Assembly (NCBI RefSeq): GCF_008831285.2
Contig: NC_045138.2
Coordinates: 9,513,205 to 9,577,204 of the forward strand
DNA from: Nymphaea colorata
Taxonomy: Eukaryota > Streptophyta > Magnoliopsida > Nymphaeales > Nymphaeaceae
Length of the DNA: 64,000 nucleotides
Direction of reading: 5' to 3'
The translations under genes were made by a program, and so were the position numbers. The stretch's first letter is position 1. The number at the start of each line of letters is the position of its first letter. The notes under the pieces are model-generated. The model saw nothing but the letters and a program-made list of their open reading frames with translations, did not search any database and had not been told where the DNA came from. This document shows, in pieces, positions 47,383 to 59,027 of the stretch.

Positions 47383-47811
47383 TCAATTTGTTGGGAGGTC
47401 CTTCCACTCTTGAAAGTGGTTACTTTCATCTGCCAAGAAAAAAAGACCAACTGTGGCACTTGCTAGGAACATGTTGTCAATTTGTAAAGATTCAAGATTA
47501 TGTCCAATCATGCTGTATTTTTCAATCAACCTAGGGTATCTTCTAATAGCTCTATTGATCCATTGCAGCCATCGCTTTTTGTTGGTTTGGAGAACTATCA
47601 GCTTATGCGCTTGAGTGACTTCCTCTAAACAAAAATTCAACAGCCAAGTTTTACCCATAAAGGTTGAAGGCTTGGACCACTTGACTACAACAAGGGGAAT
47701 GGAGTCATTTTCCAATTTAACCATAGCAGCTAACCCCATAGTGTTGTTCCTCTCCCACGTGACAATCTGGATTATCGCCCGGTTGTCCCTCTTCTGGCTC
47801 CAACCTTCCAT
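47383..47811 (-). other. Unassigned 142-codon open frame
   Basis: A minus-strand frame with an ordinary amino-acid mixture (for example AMVKLENDSIPLVVVKWSKP and WLQWINRAIRRYPRLIEKYS) and no low-complexity bias, so it may be real coding sequence. I do not recognise a domain. It lies directly downstream, on the same strand, of the LINE remnant and may be part of an unusual element or of a degraded gene. It has no recognised partner exons. Confidence 0.35.
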
Positions 47812-47989
47812 CCATATTACTGTAAGTGATCATATTCTCAGGCATTTCATATAGTAACTATACATGCACCGCTCCCATACCCATTTTCAACAGATTCTCT
47901 AATTTTTTGGGTGTCATGCCTCAATTGATTTCTCAGTTGCCACACACACCAAACCAAAATGTGGAATCTGCATTTACATAAAAACTTGT

Positions 47990-49060
47990 AACCTATTCTC
48001 TTCTACCCCCAAGCCTTAAAGGCATCTTTAGTGGATCCTCTAGGGAGAGGCCATGAGCTACATTGGGAAGCCAAAACCTTTCACACACTCTTCACCACTT
48101 TGCAACCAGTAATCAAATCGATGATTGATTCCCCTACAGTTTGACAGAGGGAACACATGGATACCAAATAAATTCCTTTCTTCTGCAAATTGTCATCTGT
48201 TAGCAACTTCTCTTCGCATGCTAGGTATAGTGACCAGGATGCTCTTGGAGGCCTAAACCCGACCCAAATATTCTTCCTCCAATGTTCAACCTAACCTTTG
48301 GACCGTAGATATTGCCATATTTCATGCCTAGAAATAACGACATTTCCTTGCCCTTTCCAAACAATCTCGTTTGCATCTTCTTCAACCAAAGATGCAAGGG
48401 AAGGAAGGCGTGTGTCAGGAAACATACGCTATATTAGAGCTTCCACCTGATTGTTCGATGAGGTCACCATTTGGTAGATCGTAACATTAGGCTGGGCCAC
48501 TTGCATGTTCACCTCTAGTAAATGAGGACTTCTATTAAGTGAGCATTCCAACCATTGGCCTTTTCAAAACTTAACTGTGTTTCACTCTTAACTTTCCAGA
48601 TAACATCCTCCCTAATGAGTTTCCTTGCTCTAAATATACCCTTCCAACAATTAGATACACAGTGTTGTTGTTTGATGTTCCATAAACTAGAGTTATGAAG
48701 ATACTTACCCCTGACATAAGTATCCCATGTCGAATCTGCGGAAAACGCTTGAACCGCCATGAATGCTAAGGTCGCATAATTGACTTTCCTAAGACATCTA
48801 ACACCCAAATCACCTTCAGATTTCGGAAGGCAAGCTTTGGACCACAAGATTAGATGGAAGCGTCTCTTCTGAACATTATTTCTCCACATAAATTTGGAAC
48901 ATAAGCATTCAATCTGTTTGATAGTGCTACTAGGTAATTGGAAAACCATACTCCAGGAATTGGGAATCGTAGACAATACACTTTTAACAAGGCACAATCG
49001 ACCCGATAAGTTTTTTTGTTTCCAATCAACTAGCTTGCTTTCCATCTTAATGAGCAACAC
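47990..49060 (-). mobile_element. LINE (non-LTR) retrotransposon remnant: RT C-terminus and zf-RVT
   Basis: The frame 48515-49060 encodes ESKLVDWKQKNLSGRLCLVK, then VLSTIPNSWSMVF, SSTIKQIECLCSKFMW and LPKSEGDLGVRCLRKVNYAT, the thumb region of plant LINE reverse transcriptase. Downstream (about 48040-48300, with stops) is a zinc-binding RVT domain: FRPPRASWSLYLACEEKLLT, then DDNLQKKGIYLVSMCSLCQT. The endonuclease and the RT catalytic core are missing, so the copy is 5'-truncated, and stops break the 3' part. Confidence 0.85.
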
Positions 49061-49069
49061 ATGACACTA

Positions 49070-51140
49070 AAACAAATGAATTGAAAAAATCAGCGGCTCG
49101 TTTATGAAAATAGCCGGCTCGAACTCGATCATGAAGGAGCTGGTTGTTCACCCTACATGCCGGCTAATGATGGAAAAATTGAAGCACAAGCTGACTCTCT
49201 CTCTCTCTCTCTCCCTCTCCACCTAACGGCAACGACAACTGAATTCTCTTTTTCCAAAATTTTCACTTAAAAGCCTGCAAACTTTTCTCATATGTTGAAA
49301 AGCCTCTGAAGGCTATGTTTGGTTTGTCTCGATCTTAAGTTCAAGGTGATTTCACATCTTCGGATTTTAGATACCAACTTTAGATTTTTAGATATGCAGT
49401 TCTGGAAAACCTTGTTACAAGTGAGTTCAGGTTGTGGTGGCTTAAGTGCTTGCCGTTCAGAGGGAGGGAAATTAGAGGAATAAGGGATAACCCTTGTCAC
49501 ATATATCACAATATTTTTTAAAATTTCGCAATATTTTCTTGAGATTTTAGAGGGAGGGCAATCAAAGGGAACAAGCACCAAGCTGCCAAAAGTGGCTCCC
49601 AAGTGAATAAGCCATGGTAGTTCTCTCTATGTGGCTGAAAAAATAGTGCTTCAAAAGCCTTTCAGCTGAAAGAATAGCTTCTAAGCTTTATCTTCCCGGC
49701 CGAAATTATGGGCTTCATTCAAGGCTTTTAACCTTTGGGTCAATCCTACTAAATGGTTGAGAGATAGCCACACACACAAAGAACTACTTGATCTTGGTCT
49801 TTTTAACGACTTCTACAAATGGCGTCACAGTATAACTTATCTTAAATCTATGATTCAGGGTTATCAAACTACCCATTAAAGTTCAGCAATTCCAACTTTT
49901 TTGACACAGCATCCTCTTTTGTTTTTTTTTTGATGAAAACTCTTGAACAAAGCTCCAACTCAAACCATGTCTGTTAAAAGTTGTAAACCTTGAAAATTGA
50001 TGTTCTGTATATTTCATTCTAAGTTGATATTCTGGAAAAAAGCTTCATCTTCTTTCCTTTAGTTTGACTCGTATTTTAAGCGACAACAAGGACAATTACA
50101 AGAAAGGAAGATCAAACATCAAATGGAAGATGATGAATCATTCTCAGAATTTGTCTTCTTTCTGCTACTATTTTCTTAAGAGGCTTATCTTGGGTATTAT
50201 AGCTAACATTAAGGTTCGTAACAAAGAAACTGTTTTCATGGCGGCAAGGCTCTTGGCGATAGGTAAACAGAGATCGAAGGGACGAGATCAGCATCCATGG
50301 TAGCCTTAACGTGCCCACGACCTAACATGTCCTCATGTGAAGGGACCCACTTGGGGGAGGACATATGCCATGTCCTTGGCCAACCTGATATGAAGTATTG
50401 AAAAACGAGGAGTAATATCCCATTAAAAAAAATTTGTCATTGTGTATTGAAGCACGTTGATTTTTTTTTTTTAAAAGCAATTAAACATGCACTGATACTG
50501 TTTCCTCTCTCTCTCTCTCTCTCTGGACTACTGATGCACAACCTTCCATCGTGTGATACTAGAGGCAGCGTGAGTGTTTTCCCTCTGCGATCAATAGAGT
50601 ACACTGCAATAGATAACAACTGGAACAACCGGTGAAGCCTCCACTGTTACAGTCTAAGGATGCCAATGAGTGCGAGGAGCATCTGGTACGGATTCGAAAG
50701 CAAGAAGTGCAACAACAACATCTAGGTCCCTGCTGCAGAGGATTTCAATGTATGCTCTGTTCAGAAGTCGAAGGGCTAACACACTGCATTCCTGCAGGTG
50801 GTGGAGTGCCAAGAGGAAGAAGCCTAATATTGGTGTAAGGAACTGGTAGACCAGCCGGGAAAGCCCCTACGGCCAAATATTGTGGATGCATTGGAGGGAA
50901 CAGGGCAACCAAAGGGTGCTACTGACTCAAAGAGAAAGAGTCACGAGATGGGGTCAGTCGAACAACAATTGTCGGACTGAGTGGAGAGGTTTTAGCTCTG
51001 GACCTAGCACCCGCAGTTGACTCTGAAAGCAGCCCTGATGGGCCTCTCTCTTTCTCCCATGAAGCGGAAAAAGGTCTAATACAGGAAGGAAGACCAGAAA
51101 ACTTGAGTTGGTCTCCTGAGACGTTGAAGCATGAAGGTCC
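49070..51140. other. Non-coding stretch, no gene recognised
   Basis: CT microsatellites occur at about 49195-49215 and 50505-50524. No exon or transposon domain could be read on either strand. Short open frames at 50.4-50.8 kb are not of clear coding quality. Confidence 0.45.
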
Positions 51141-51159
51141 AAAATTGGTGCTTTAAATG

Positions 51160-51680
51160 ACGGCACGTCACCACAGAGTAGAGGAGGTGTCCCATGGGTC
51201 TTGGAAAAAAACCGAGATGATGCTGACAAATTGAAAAGCGAGGATTTTGATGTGGCTAAAGATACGCTTTCTGAGCTCATGGCTTTATGTTCAGATTCAG
51301 GAAATGATCTACCTTCTTGCTTAAGCGTGACATAGGAAAACACTTGTTGGAATGCCTTGGTGACGAAGAGCTTGTAAATCGTGTATTTGCAGCCAAACTA
51401 TTCTCACAGCTTGATCCTACTTCTGTTCTGCCTACTTTGCCGAAATACATCTATTGTCATGATAAGCGAGTCCAATCCACTGCTAGTGATGTTGTGGTTA
51501 CATTACTGAAATGTCGGAAAGACAAACTTGATGCAATATCTGCAGTTCGTGACTGCCTTGGAGATTTTAGTCGCAGTTCAAATGCCTCAAAAGTTTCAGC
51601 GCAAGCAGTAGAAACTATAACCTCAGATGTTCTTCCTTTATGGTCAGTATCAAGAGAGGACATTGATTTGGTCCTTTGAT
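51160..51680 (+). pseudogene. ARM/HEAT-repeat-like gene fragment, frameshifted
   Basis: Two frames follow one another. The first (about 51187-51329) reads VPWVLEKNRDDADKLKSEDF and DTLSELMALCSDSGNDLPSC, then hits a TAG. The second (51317-51679) reads GKHLLECLGDEELVNRVFAA, KLFSQLDPTSVLPTLPKYIY and CHDKRVQSTASDVVVTLLKC, and stops. The pattern of short helical repeats, with Leu at regular spacing and an R-V-Q-S-x-A-S-D motif, resembles a large plant ARM-repeat superfamily protein of unassigned function (from memory; no search). The overlap of the two frames shows a frameshift. Further weak pieces may extend to 52264, but I cannot confirm them. Confidence 0.5.
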
Positions 51681-52416
51681 TGACACCCAAGTGGTTTGTA
51701 AGTGTTAGATCATAACACATTGTCAAAGCTCAGCATAATATTGAATGGGTGATGTCAGGTCAAAGATGCTGATAAGTTGTTGTTTGGGTTTTTTCACCAA
51801 ATTGGCAAAAATAAATCACCACTGCTTTCCACCAACAAAAGAATTGAGGCAGAAGGTAAAATTGAGGCACACTTTGTTTGCTGTGTGTAGTGTGCCCAGA
51901 ATTCCAATAGGCAATGCAGGTGCAGCAAGTTTCAGAACAAGCCGCAACCAATAGGCTTAGGAAGTCGGCATATGTTCTATAGGAGCTAAGAAACCCACTT
52001 AATGGGATAATGTTTACTCATCAACTGAAGAAGGATTCAACTTTAAACAAAAAGCAAAACCAACTTCTCATGACGAATGTGCTCGGTCAACAACGGTTGG
52101 CTAACATCTCATATGACATGGATTTCAAAAGCATAAATGAGTGCTATCTAGAGTTAAACACAGGAAATTTTAACTTGAAAGTGGTTATAGTAGCAATTAC
52201 AAGGTCAGATAATGACCTACAACGCTCCATTGATAAGAATGTTGGTGCAAGACTTGCTCAGTAATTCCGTCAGACTGGATATCACGGAAGCTCCGGGATC
52301 ACCCGCATCAGAGTACTCCCCACTCAACTCTTGAGCTGGACATTTGTTTTACATCAATCTTTTCTACGGCAGTCATTTCCATGGACACACCTTGAGGGCT
52401 AGTGTTTTTCAAGGAG

Positions 52417-52556
52417 TATTGTTAGTAACGGTCAGGTGATTGGGATCGGATCCAATTTGGGTCAGACCCAAATAAGGATATAAATAGGTCGAAGGTCTTA
52501 GTAAGGAGGCGAAGGCAGACTGCGGCCCCCAAGATTACCATGTATTGGTAAAACCT
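52417..52556 (+). repeat. LTR-like fragment
   Basis: After a purine-rich TTTTTCAAGGAGTA comes TGTTAGTAACGGTCAGG, and about 70 bp on a TATA-like AAGGATATAAATAGG. This resembles the start and promoter of a copia LTR that is then cut off by the LINE fragment at about 52557. No partner LTR was found. Confidence 0.4.
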
Positions 52557-53180
52557 CATCCCTCATGGCTTGTGCTGATGATAACGGGGATCAAACAGAA
52601 TCCGCTTCAAGCCTCAAAAGTTGTCTCAGCACCCTTGAAGCAGCTTCCGGTCTTGTTGCTAATACAGAGAAATCGGTCATTATTCCCTTATTTGGAAGTG
52701 CCACTTTTCACAGGTTCATTGGATATGGCTGGGTGTCAACCCTTGAAAGATAAAGTGTCCGAGGAAATCACCGCAAGAAAGCAGTTAATCTTTCTTATGA
52801 AGGTAGATTTACACTTCTTAAGTATGTGCTAACTGCTAAGCCATATGATTGACTATTGGGGTGCTATATTCATCATTCCTAGAAAAGCATGTGAACATAT
52901 CAGAAAGTTGATGAGCAACTTCCTATGAGGAGGGTCTGTGAGGAAAGGCTCTTCCCACTGTATTGCTTGGGATCAAATTTGCCTTCCACAAGAGTTGGGA
53001 GGAAAGGGCCATGTAGACTTTGTTGAGTCCAACATAGCTAAGGTGGCAAATCTATCTCTTCAAGTGATGAGAGCGGATAAACCTTGGGCCAAGCGGATTA
53101 GAAGATACATCAAGTGGCAGAGCCTATGGATGTTGAATCCCATCGAAAAGGGTTTGGGGTATTACAATCCACCTCCTTAA
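52557..53180 (+). mobile_element. LINE reverse transcriptase remnant (plus strand)
   Basis: The frame 52565-52753 reads MACADDNGDQTESASSLKSC then LEAASGLVANTEKSVIIPLF, corresponding to the LINE RT segment with the A-D-D catalytic pair and the following A-S-G-L-x-x-N-x-x-K-S signature. After frame changes, 52938-53180 reads GSSHCIAWDQICLPQELGGK, the W-x-x-x-C-x-P-x-x-x-G-G-x-G segment. The 5' part and 3' tail are absent. The pieces belong to a different copy from the minus-strand LINE at 48-49 kb. Confidence 0.75.
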
Positions 53181-53445
53181 GGTACACGCATTCGTGCTTG
53201 TGGGACCTTAGATTCCAGTGTTGAACCGGCTCTGATACCACTATAACAACCCGATCTATTTCTGCCTTAAGACACATGTGTGTGCACGTGTGAGACCCTA
53301 AATCTGAGTGTTGAACCAACTTTGATACCACTGTAACAACCCGACCCATTTCAGCCTTAAGACACACGCGTTCGCCCATGTGGAATCCTAGATCCGAGTG
53401 TTGAACCGGCTCTTATGCCACTGTAACAACCCAATCCATTTCTGG
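53176..53445. repeat. Three ~90-bp tandem repeats containing primer-binding sites
   Basis: Three units of about 88-90 bp each contain AGTGTTGAACC, then CT-TGATACCACT or a variant (the complement of the iMet primer-binding site TGGTATCAGAGCC), then (G/A)TAACAACCC, the start of an LTR. The LTR-PBS junction has therefore been triplicated. The Glu/Val-rich minus-strand frame across it is a by-product. Confidence 0.8.
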
Positions 53446-53611
53446 GTTCAGGCCCTTGAGTCGGTGGATGTCAACTAGCCCTTTAGCAGTTTTGGCTCCA
53501 ATATCAAAAAGGCTAAGAACCAGAACAATCATCTACTTAATAACCTCCTTTATAAGCTCTTGAAGATCTCTTACAATGTTCAATATAATACTAAATTTAT
53601 CGGGTGTTACA
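53422..53611 (-). mobile_element. Short LTR of a TRIM-like or truncated LTR element
   Basis: A 190-bp segment bounded by TGTAACAACCC and GGGTGTTACA, a perfect-looking TG...CA LTR with inverted ends. On the minus strand a primer-binding site lies just inside it, so this would be the 5' LTR of a minus-oriented element. No coding domain and no second LTR was found to the left, where a LINE remnant intervenes. The short LTR suggests a TRIM-type non-autonomous element (inference). Confidence 0.6.
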
Positions 53612-55430
53612 ACTTAAAAAAGTGGGCAGAGAAGAAATTCCAGACACGAGCTGCCTACCCTTGATTTTTGTTGTACTTCTATAGCTTGGTTTCGATTGTT
53701 TATATCTCTGCTACCATCGTTTGTTATTTCTTCGTGGAACTTTCTCACCTACAATGGAAAAGAGTCTTAAATCAGAGCTCAGATGTTGGATTATGACCAT
53801 GAGCCACATCCAAACTATATGCACGTAACAGGTAAGAGAGCTTGCTCATCAATTATGTGAGTCATTACAGAATTCAATAATGAAAATATAAGGAACATTA
53901 ATCTCCTTACTACCAAACTGTGCTTTTCCGGGAAACTAAAGGGTGCATACAAGGAGATGCGTAAGAACGGGTGTATACTAAGGGCTGCATACTACATAAT
54001 ATGTGATAAGGGGTCTGTTCCAACACCTCTAGGAAAAAAAGATTCATTTTCATATCAATTGTATAATTTGGGTCCCCTCGAAGCAAACCCTAAAATCCTA
54101 ATTTCACCATCTTTTGTTGCTATTTCCTCTCCATCTCCCGCCCTCTTCATATTGCTACTGCAAGCTTCCTGGCAGTTCATCTAGATCCTGAAAAGTGCTA
54201 AACGTTCTAATTTTATGCACCATCTACATTGATCAAGTAGGCCATCTTTCGCCATTTTGCATCCCTTTCTCTTTCAAAAAGAGAGGTGTATTTATAAATC
54301 TATAAGACAACAATTGATTACTATCCATGATACACAAAACAACCATGCATACATTCCACACACCCTGCAAAATAAACACTCTTTCTTGATGTAAACATAA
54401 CCTCTCTCAAGGTGTCATTTGTTCTCCATGTATTTTGGGGCATCAAAAGCAAGATGATTTGTTCTTGGTATCTTAGACTAAAATTAAATAATATCATCTA
54501 AGAGTGAGTCTGAATTCTTTGTTCTTACAGTAGGCGAAACAAGATATCATGTTTTACAATTCCCAGAGTATGTAACAACCTTTTTTTTTTATACTACGTA
54601 AGGAAGATTAAATCCAATAAAATTATCTTCTTGTAGGCCTCCTATCATCAGGGCCCAATCAACATGTAAATAGTAATTTCCATTGACGAGTTGAATATAA
54701 AGAAAATCACAGTCTGCAGACTATTTCTAATATCTTAGTATTTTGTTTGACCACATTCACAATGAGTGTAAATAGGAGTGCATGTATTGGCTAGTTTTAT
54801 TAATTGCAAAGGAAAGGTCTAACTTGTTCACTATGACATACTTAAAAGCTCCCATTATAAGATCATGAAATTATGACCTAGTGTTGGTCATTCGATCTAG
54901 AGATGTCACCATGGGAGTAGAAATTTCTTCAGCTCATGTCATTTTAACTTTTTTAAGAAGATCAAAATATATGTTTCTATTGTGAAAGAATAGTCCCTTC
55001 TTTGCTTCTTCTTGCTTCAATGCTTAAGAAACAATGAAGCTCACCCAAGGGTTGACAAAACAACAAATTGATGTGGTTCAAGTTCTACAGGATAATTGGC
55101 CGAGGGTTCTTTGAAAAACCTAGTGCTTAAATTAGATACTGTTAATTGCACATGGTTGAGGAAATAAGGTTAGGATTTATGATAATAATTGGGTGATCAA
55201 ATAGCAAATCCTTATTTTGACTGGTCTCTTCATAATAAAAACCCCTTGTTTATTTGTCCCTTGAGTGGGAAAGTTGATCCATCAAAAATAACTTAAAGAG
55301 AAATAAGGATCTGATCCTTGAGCTTATGCAATAATAATCCTTGTGTTGTGGACATAGCTAAGAAAAACAGATTTGGCAGGATTAAAATCCAATTTGTATT
55401 TTGCTAACGCAGTACTAAATGCACAAGTCT
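53612..55430. other. Non-coding stretch, possible decayed copia sequence
   Basis: No clear gene. The part nearest 55.4 kb may be further decayed copia polyprotein on the minus strand (see the integrase remnant), but no domain is readable. Confidence 0.4.
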
Positions 55431-55790
55431 AGAACCTTGCGGAATATAGCTTTAGTAGAAGAGTCAAGCCTATTTCACATGCTTGATGCAACTTTTAATA
55501 GCCCCATTCTGTTCAGGGGTGTGAGGATAAGAAACTATATGCAGACCACTCTACCATGTATGATCTTAAACCTTGGAATTGTCCATCTCACTTGGAGTCT
55601 AAGAATTTTAGTTTGTGGCCTATAATTTTTTTCAGCAAAGGCTTTAAACGCCAGAAATACTTGATAGAGGTCTACTTTATTTTTCAGCAAGTATGTCTAA
55701 ATACACTTTGAAAAAGCATTAACAAATATAATGAAATATCTATTGTCCAAATCCGTTGGCGCTAATGATAAGGGTTGGTCGCCAACCATC
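55430..55790 (-). pseudogene. Copia integrase core remnant
   Basis: The minus-strand translation, jumping frames, reads RYFIIFVNAFSKCI, YLLKNKVDLYQVFLAFKAFA and SYPHTPEQNGAIKSCIKHVK. These match the copia integrase blocks around the first catalytic Asp, the following helix and the P-H-T-P-x-Q-N-G motif. Multiple stops and frameshifts are present, and the first catalytic D (normally V-D-D-F-S-R) is N here. It is an old, third copia copy; its ends are not definable, and flanking AT-rich sequence up to 56.2 kb may belong to it. Confidence 0.7.
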
Positions 55791-55799
55791 AGAAGATAC

Positions 55800-56900
55800 T
55801 ATCTCAAGAGGAATTTTATCTTTTAAGGTTTGAGAAGGCAATTTAATGACTTCCCCCTCTTTATGCTTCATATCAGGAATTTCTAGATAGCTTATATTAG
55901 GGGCTTATTATTCATATATTTAGTGGACTCACAAATTTATCGATTTTTACTTCTTTCAAATTTTCATTCCCCATTTTCAGAGAACTTAGCTTTACAAGAG
56001 TACGAGATCTTGTGGATGTCTAGTACTTTGATAAATTGAAATATCTGCAAGTGCAGTAGCCTTAGAAATGCCCTAAAGGGACAGAAATTAGCATGCGTGT
56101 TTTTAGAAAAAACACCTCCATGTTAGTTCTTCTTGCATCTTTCAAGTTGATTGTTACCCTTTGGACACAATATTGGCTGCACTGACTTGGACATTCTTTC
56201 ATGAGTTAATCATTTTAAATGTTTAATAATGATTTCCATTTGTTGAATCTAAAATCCTTCTAAATTTATAGGTTATAAGATCTTATTATACAACTAAATG
56301 AAAAGTTACACAAACAAAGGCCTAGGTTTTCCCTGATGCAGATAATATCATCACATTTTAAATTTTGAATAAGATTTAAAAGATTAATTTTGAAGGCTTG
56401 ATTCCCAAATATATAGTTACAATATAGCAGTTCATCCCAATCATAATGTAAACCATCAACCTTATCGTTTCACCCAAAGTACATAAACACATGCCATAAA
56501 TACATTTTCTCACAAAAGGAAAAAAAATGCATTTATAGTCATCACCAGTATATATACTTTTTCAAAATATTACTAAGAATTAGCATTAGCAACAAACATA
56601 TTGGACCCTCACTTACTAATAAAAGAGAGAACCTTTGAAGTGCTATCCAAAGCTGGAACAGGGAAGCATATCCTTGACATTATTCATCATTGGCATGGGA
56701 AAAAGGGGAAACTATCTCTGTTGTGATAAATCTACGAGGGGATAATTTGCTTGATCATCACCAAAATGAGGGTTCTTTGCCATTTCGAGACATCACAAGA
56801 ACAACCAGACAGAGGAAAGAAGTGAATCATGAACTATAATAACACAAAAAAAGGGACAAAAATAAAAAGAGGGGGATTCGAACTTCAGGGATAAAATGCA
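55800..56900. other. AT-rich stretch without recognisable features
   Basis: It may contain the decayed gag/protease part of the minus-strand copia relic, but no diagnostic motif could be read. Confidence 0.35.
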
Positions 56901-56920
56901 TAAGGTGCAAACAAACAAGA

Positions 56921-56972
56921 GTAGCATTCGTAGCAAACGATTGCATGTAGCATTCGTAGCATACGATTGCAT
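56921..56972. repeat. 26-bp tandem duplication
   Basis: The unit starting GTAGCATTCGTAGCAAACGA occurs twice with period 26 and one mismatch. Confidence 0.92.
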
Positions 56973-57140
56973 GACTGTTATCCCTTCAATGAATGAAAAT
57001 TATGGAAACCAAAGCTTTCAACACAAAAAAAAAATTCTAGCACGAAAATTAAGCCAAACTTTTTTCTAAATGATGCCCTGAGCCTAGGCATCCTAGGATG
57101 TGTGTGTGTCTGTCTGTCTGTCAGCACTCTCTCTCTCCTA

Positions 57141-57167
57141 CCCCCCCCCCCCCCCCCCCCCCCCCCC
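57141..57167. repeat. 27-base poly-C run
   Basis: An uninterrupted run of 27 cytosines between a CT-rich tract with TCTG repeats and a T-rich tract. It is a very unusual homopolymer for plant nuclear DNA, and its length may be affected by assembly or sequencing. Confidence 0.9.
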
Positions 57168-57204
57168 AATTTTTTTTTATGAGGATAATCCTAAGTGCGC
57201 AACC

Positions 57205-57470
57205 TTTGCATGACAAAAACTTGGGCCCGACGGGCTGACTTGGGGCAAAATATGAAAAACACTTATAATAGTAATACTTATTTTTTTTCATGTTCTTTAT
57301 TTTTTGTTTTTTTTTAAAAACGCATTTTTTTCAAGGCCCGAGCCCGGCAAAACGGGCCGGGTTGGGCTTTGGTATGGTGGACCTGGCCCGGTACCCGGCC
57401 CGGCCCATCAATATTATCGGGCCTGGGTCTAAACGGGTCGGGCCGGCCCTATACCCACCCCTAGTGTGGA
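57205..57470. repeat. GGGCCGGGC-rich repeat
   Basis: Dense GGGCCGGG, CCCGGCCCGG and GGGTCGGGCC words end at ATACCCACCCCTAG. Reverse-complemented this is CTAGGGGTGGGTAT, resembling the terminus of non-autonomous hAT elements common in plant genomes. The other terminus was not found. An internal T-rich tract separates two GC-rich parts. Non-coding. Confidence 0.55.
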
Positions 57471-57479
57471 GTCATCAAT

Positions 57480-58800
57480 AATCTTCATCACCGTCTCAAT
57501 TGACAGTTGATTGGTCTTGAACACTCACATCGTTTCACTTTTGCTTTTAAAAGGAGTTTCCTCTTTTGTCAATGGGGGCACTTTTGTCTTTTGAATCCAA
57601 ACTCACACTTTGTTGGAGGCCCATACATATAACCAGCTTCCTGTTTCAATGGTGCAATAAAATACTTATTCCACATGGACCCAATATGAAAATTAATGGT
57701 TTGGTCAAGCTATGAATTCTCTAAAGAGGACAATTCAATATCCAAGCTGAATCCCTTGTGAATTGGTAAAAAAATATAAAAATTATTGAAATATAAATAA
57801 AAATATATAAAAATTGAATAGAGACACACTTTCAAAAAATTTAAAATAATTTAAAAATAACCGCTAAGATTTGGTCATAATGTCGAATCATTTTGCCACT
57901 GTTTCGATTATAATATACAGGTTCAAACCAGTTTGATTTCGTTGGTTGGAAAGCGTGAAGCAGTTGAAAATCCTATATTGAAAGCAAAATATTAATCATC
58001 TTTGACATAAGACCTAGTCCTCAATGTTTTCTCAAATAAAAGAGTTTATGGGTGTGTCCACTAGCTGAGATTTAAGATATGAGGTGATTTTTAATTACCT
58101 GAGATCTCAGATTCTTGGATCTAAACCGGCTCCGCTCCACTTGGAATTCTGATCTACGTTTTAATTTTAACATATATTGTGTGGATTTCAGACCCATGCT
58201 GCCGGGATCTCATTTTGTTTAAACAGTATATCTCACATTGTGCGGATTTCAAAGCTGCATCATATATGAGATCTGATGCTATTAAACACTAGCTGTAGGT
58301 TAGACATGCCTCAAACCTAAAGAGTCATGAACTGAATGGGGTTGCATAAGCACTACAATAAAATTATGTGGCCTCTTATATTTATACCAAATTCAAACTT
58401 CATTAAATTTTATGCTGGTGGAGATTACAATATTCCCAACAAGCTTAAGATTCCAAGTTCAGATCAGCAAGGATTTTGTGGACAGATGTTTTGGTAAGTT
58501 AAAACTGTCAAAACAGGAAAATTCCTGTATGGTTATGCCAAAAGATACGCATTAGGATGGAAAGCTTTGACATTCTCCGAGTTTACATTTATCTCATCCT
58601 CAATCTCCTACCTCGCACTTAACTATTGAACTTGGACTGGTCTACGGAAAGGAAAAAAAAATGCTTGGCTTTTGAGAAACTAACAGAAAAATGTCTGTAA
58701 TTGCAGATTTTACATTTAGACGCTTCATGAAATTAAAATAAATTTGTACGAAACTTCCGCATCTTTTCATCATGCTTGAAATTCAAGCGTCGGTTGTTAA
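57480..58800. other. Non-coding stretch upstream of the right-hand gene
   Basis: No exon, transposon domain or strong repeat was recognised on either strand. Confidence 0.45.
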
Positions 58801-59027
58801 AAATATGAAATGAACATCCATTTTGTGACTTCAGTCCTACTAGATGGTAAAAAGCAGTGTTCTTTTTCAAGTCAGATTTCTTACAATTAATGGTAACACA
58901 TCGTCCGCAAAAAATGAAAATCCCAGAATACCGTGCCGAGCCCACAGGCCAAGGAAAGAGGAGCAAGGAGGAGGGGTTTGATCCTTCAAATCTTCGTTCT
59001 CGTCGTTTGTTTCTATTTCCTGCGACG

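Noticed and set aside
53110-53379. 89-codon minus-strand frame with repeated Leu-Lys-Ala-Glu units
   Set aside because: It arises from the 90-bp tandem repeats; the apparent protein repeat is a by-product.
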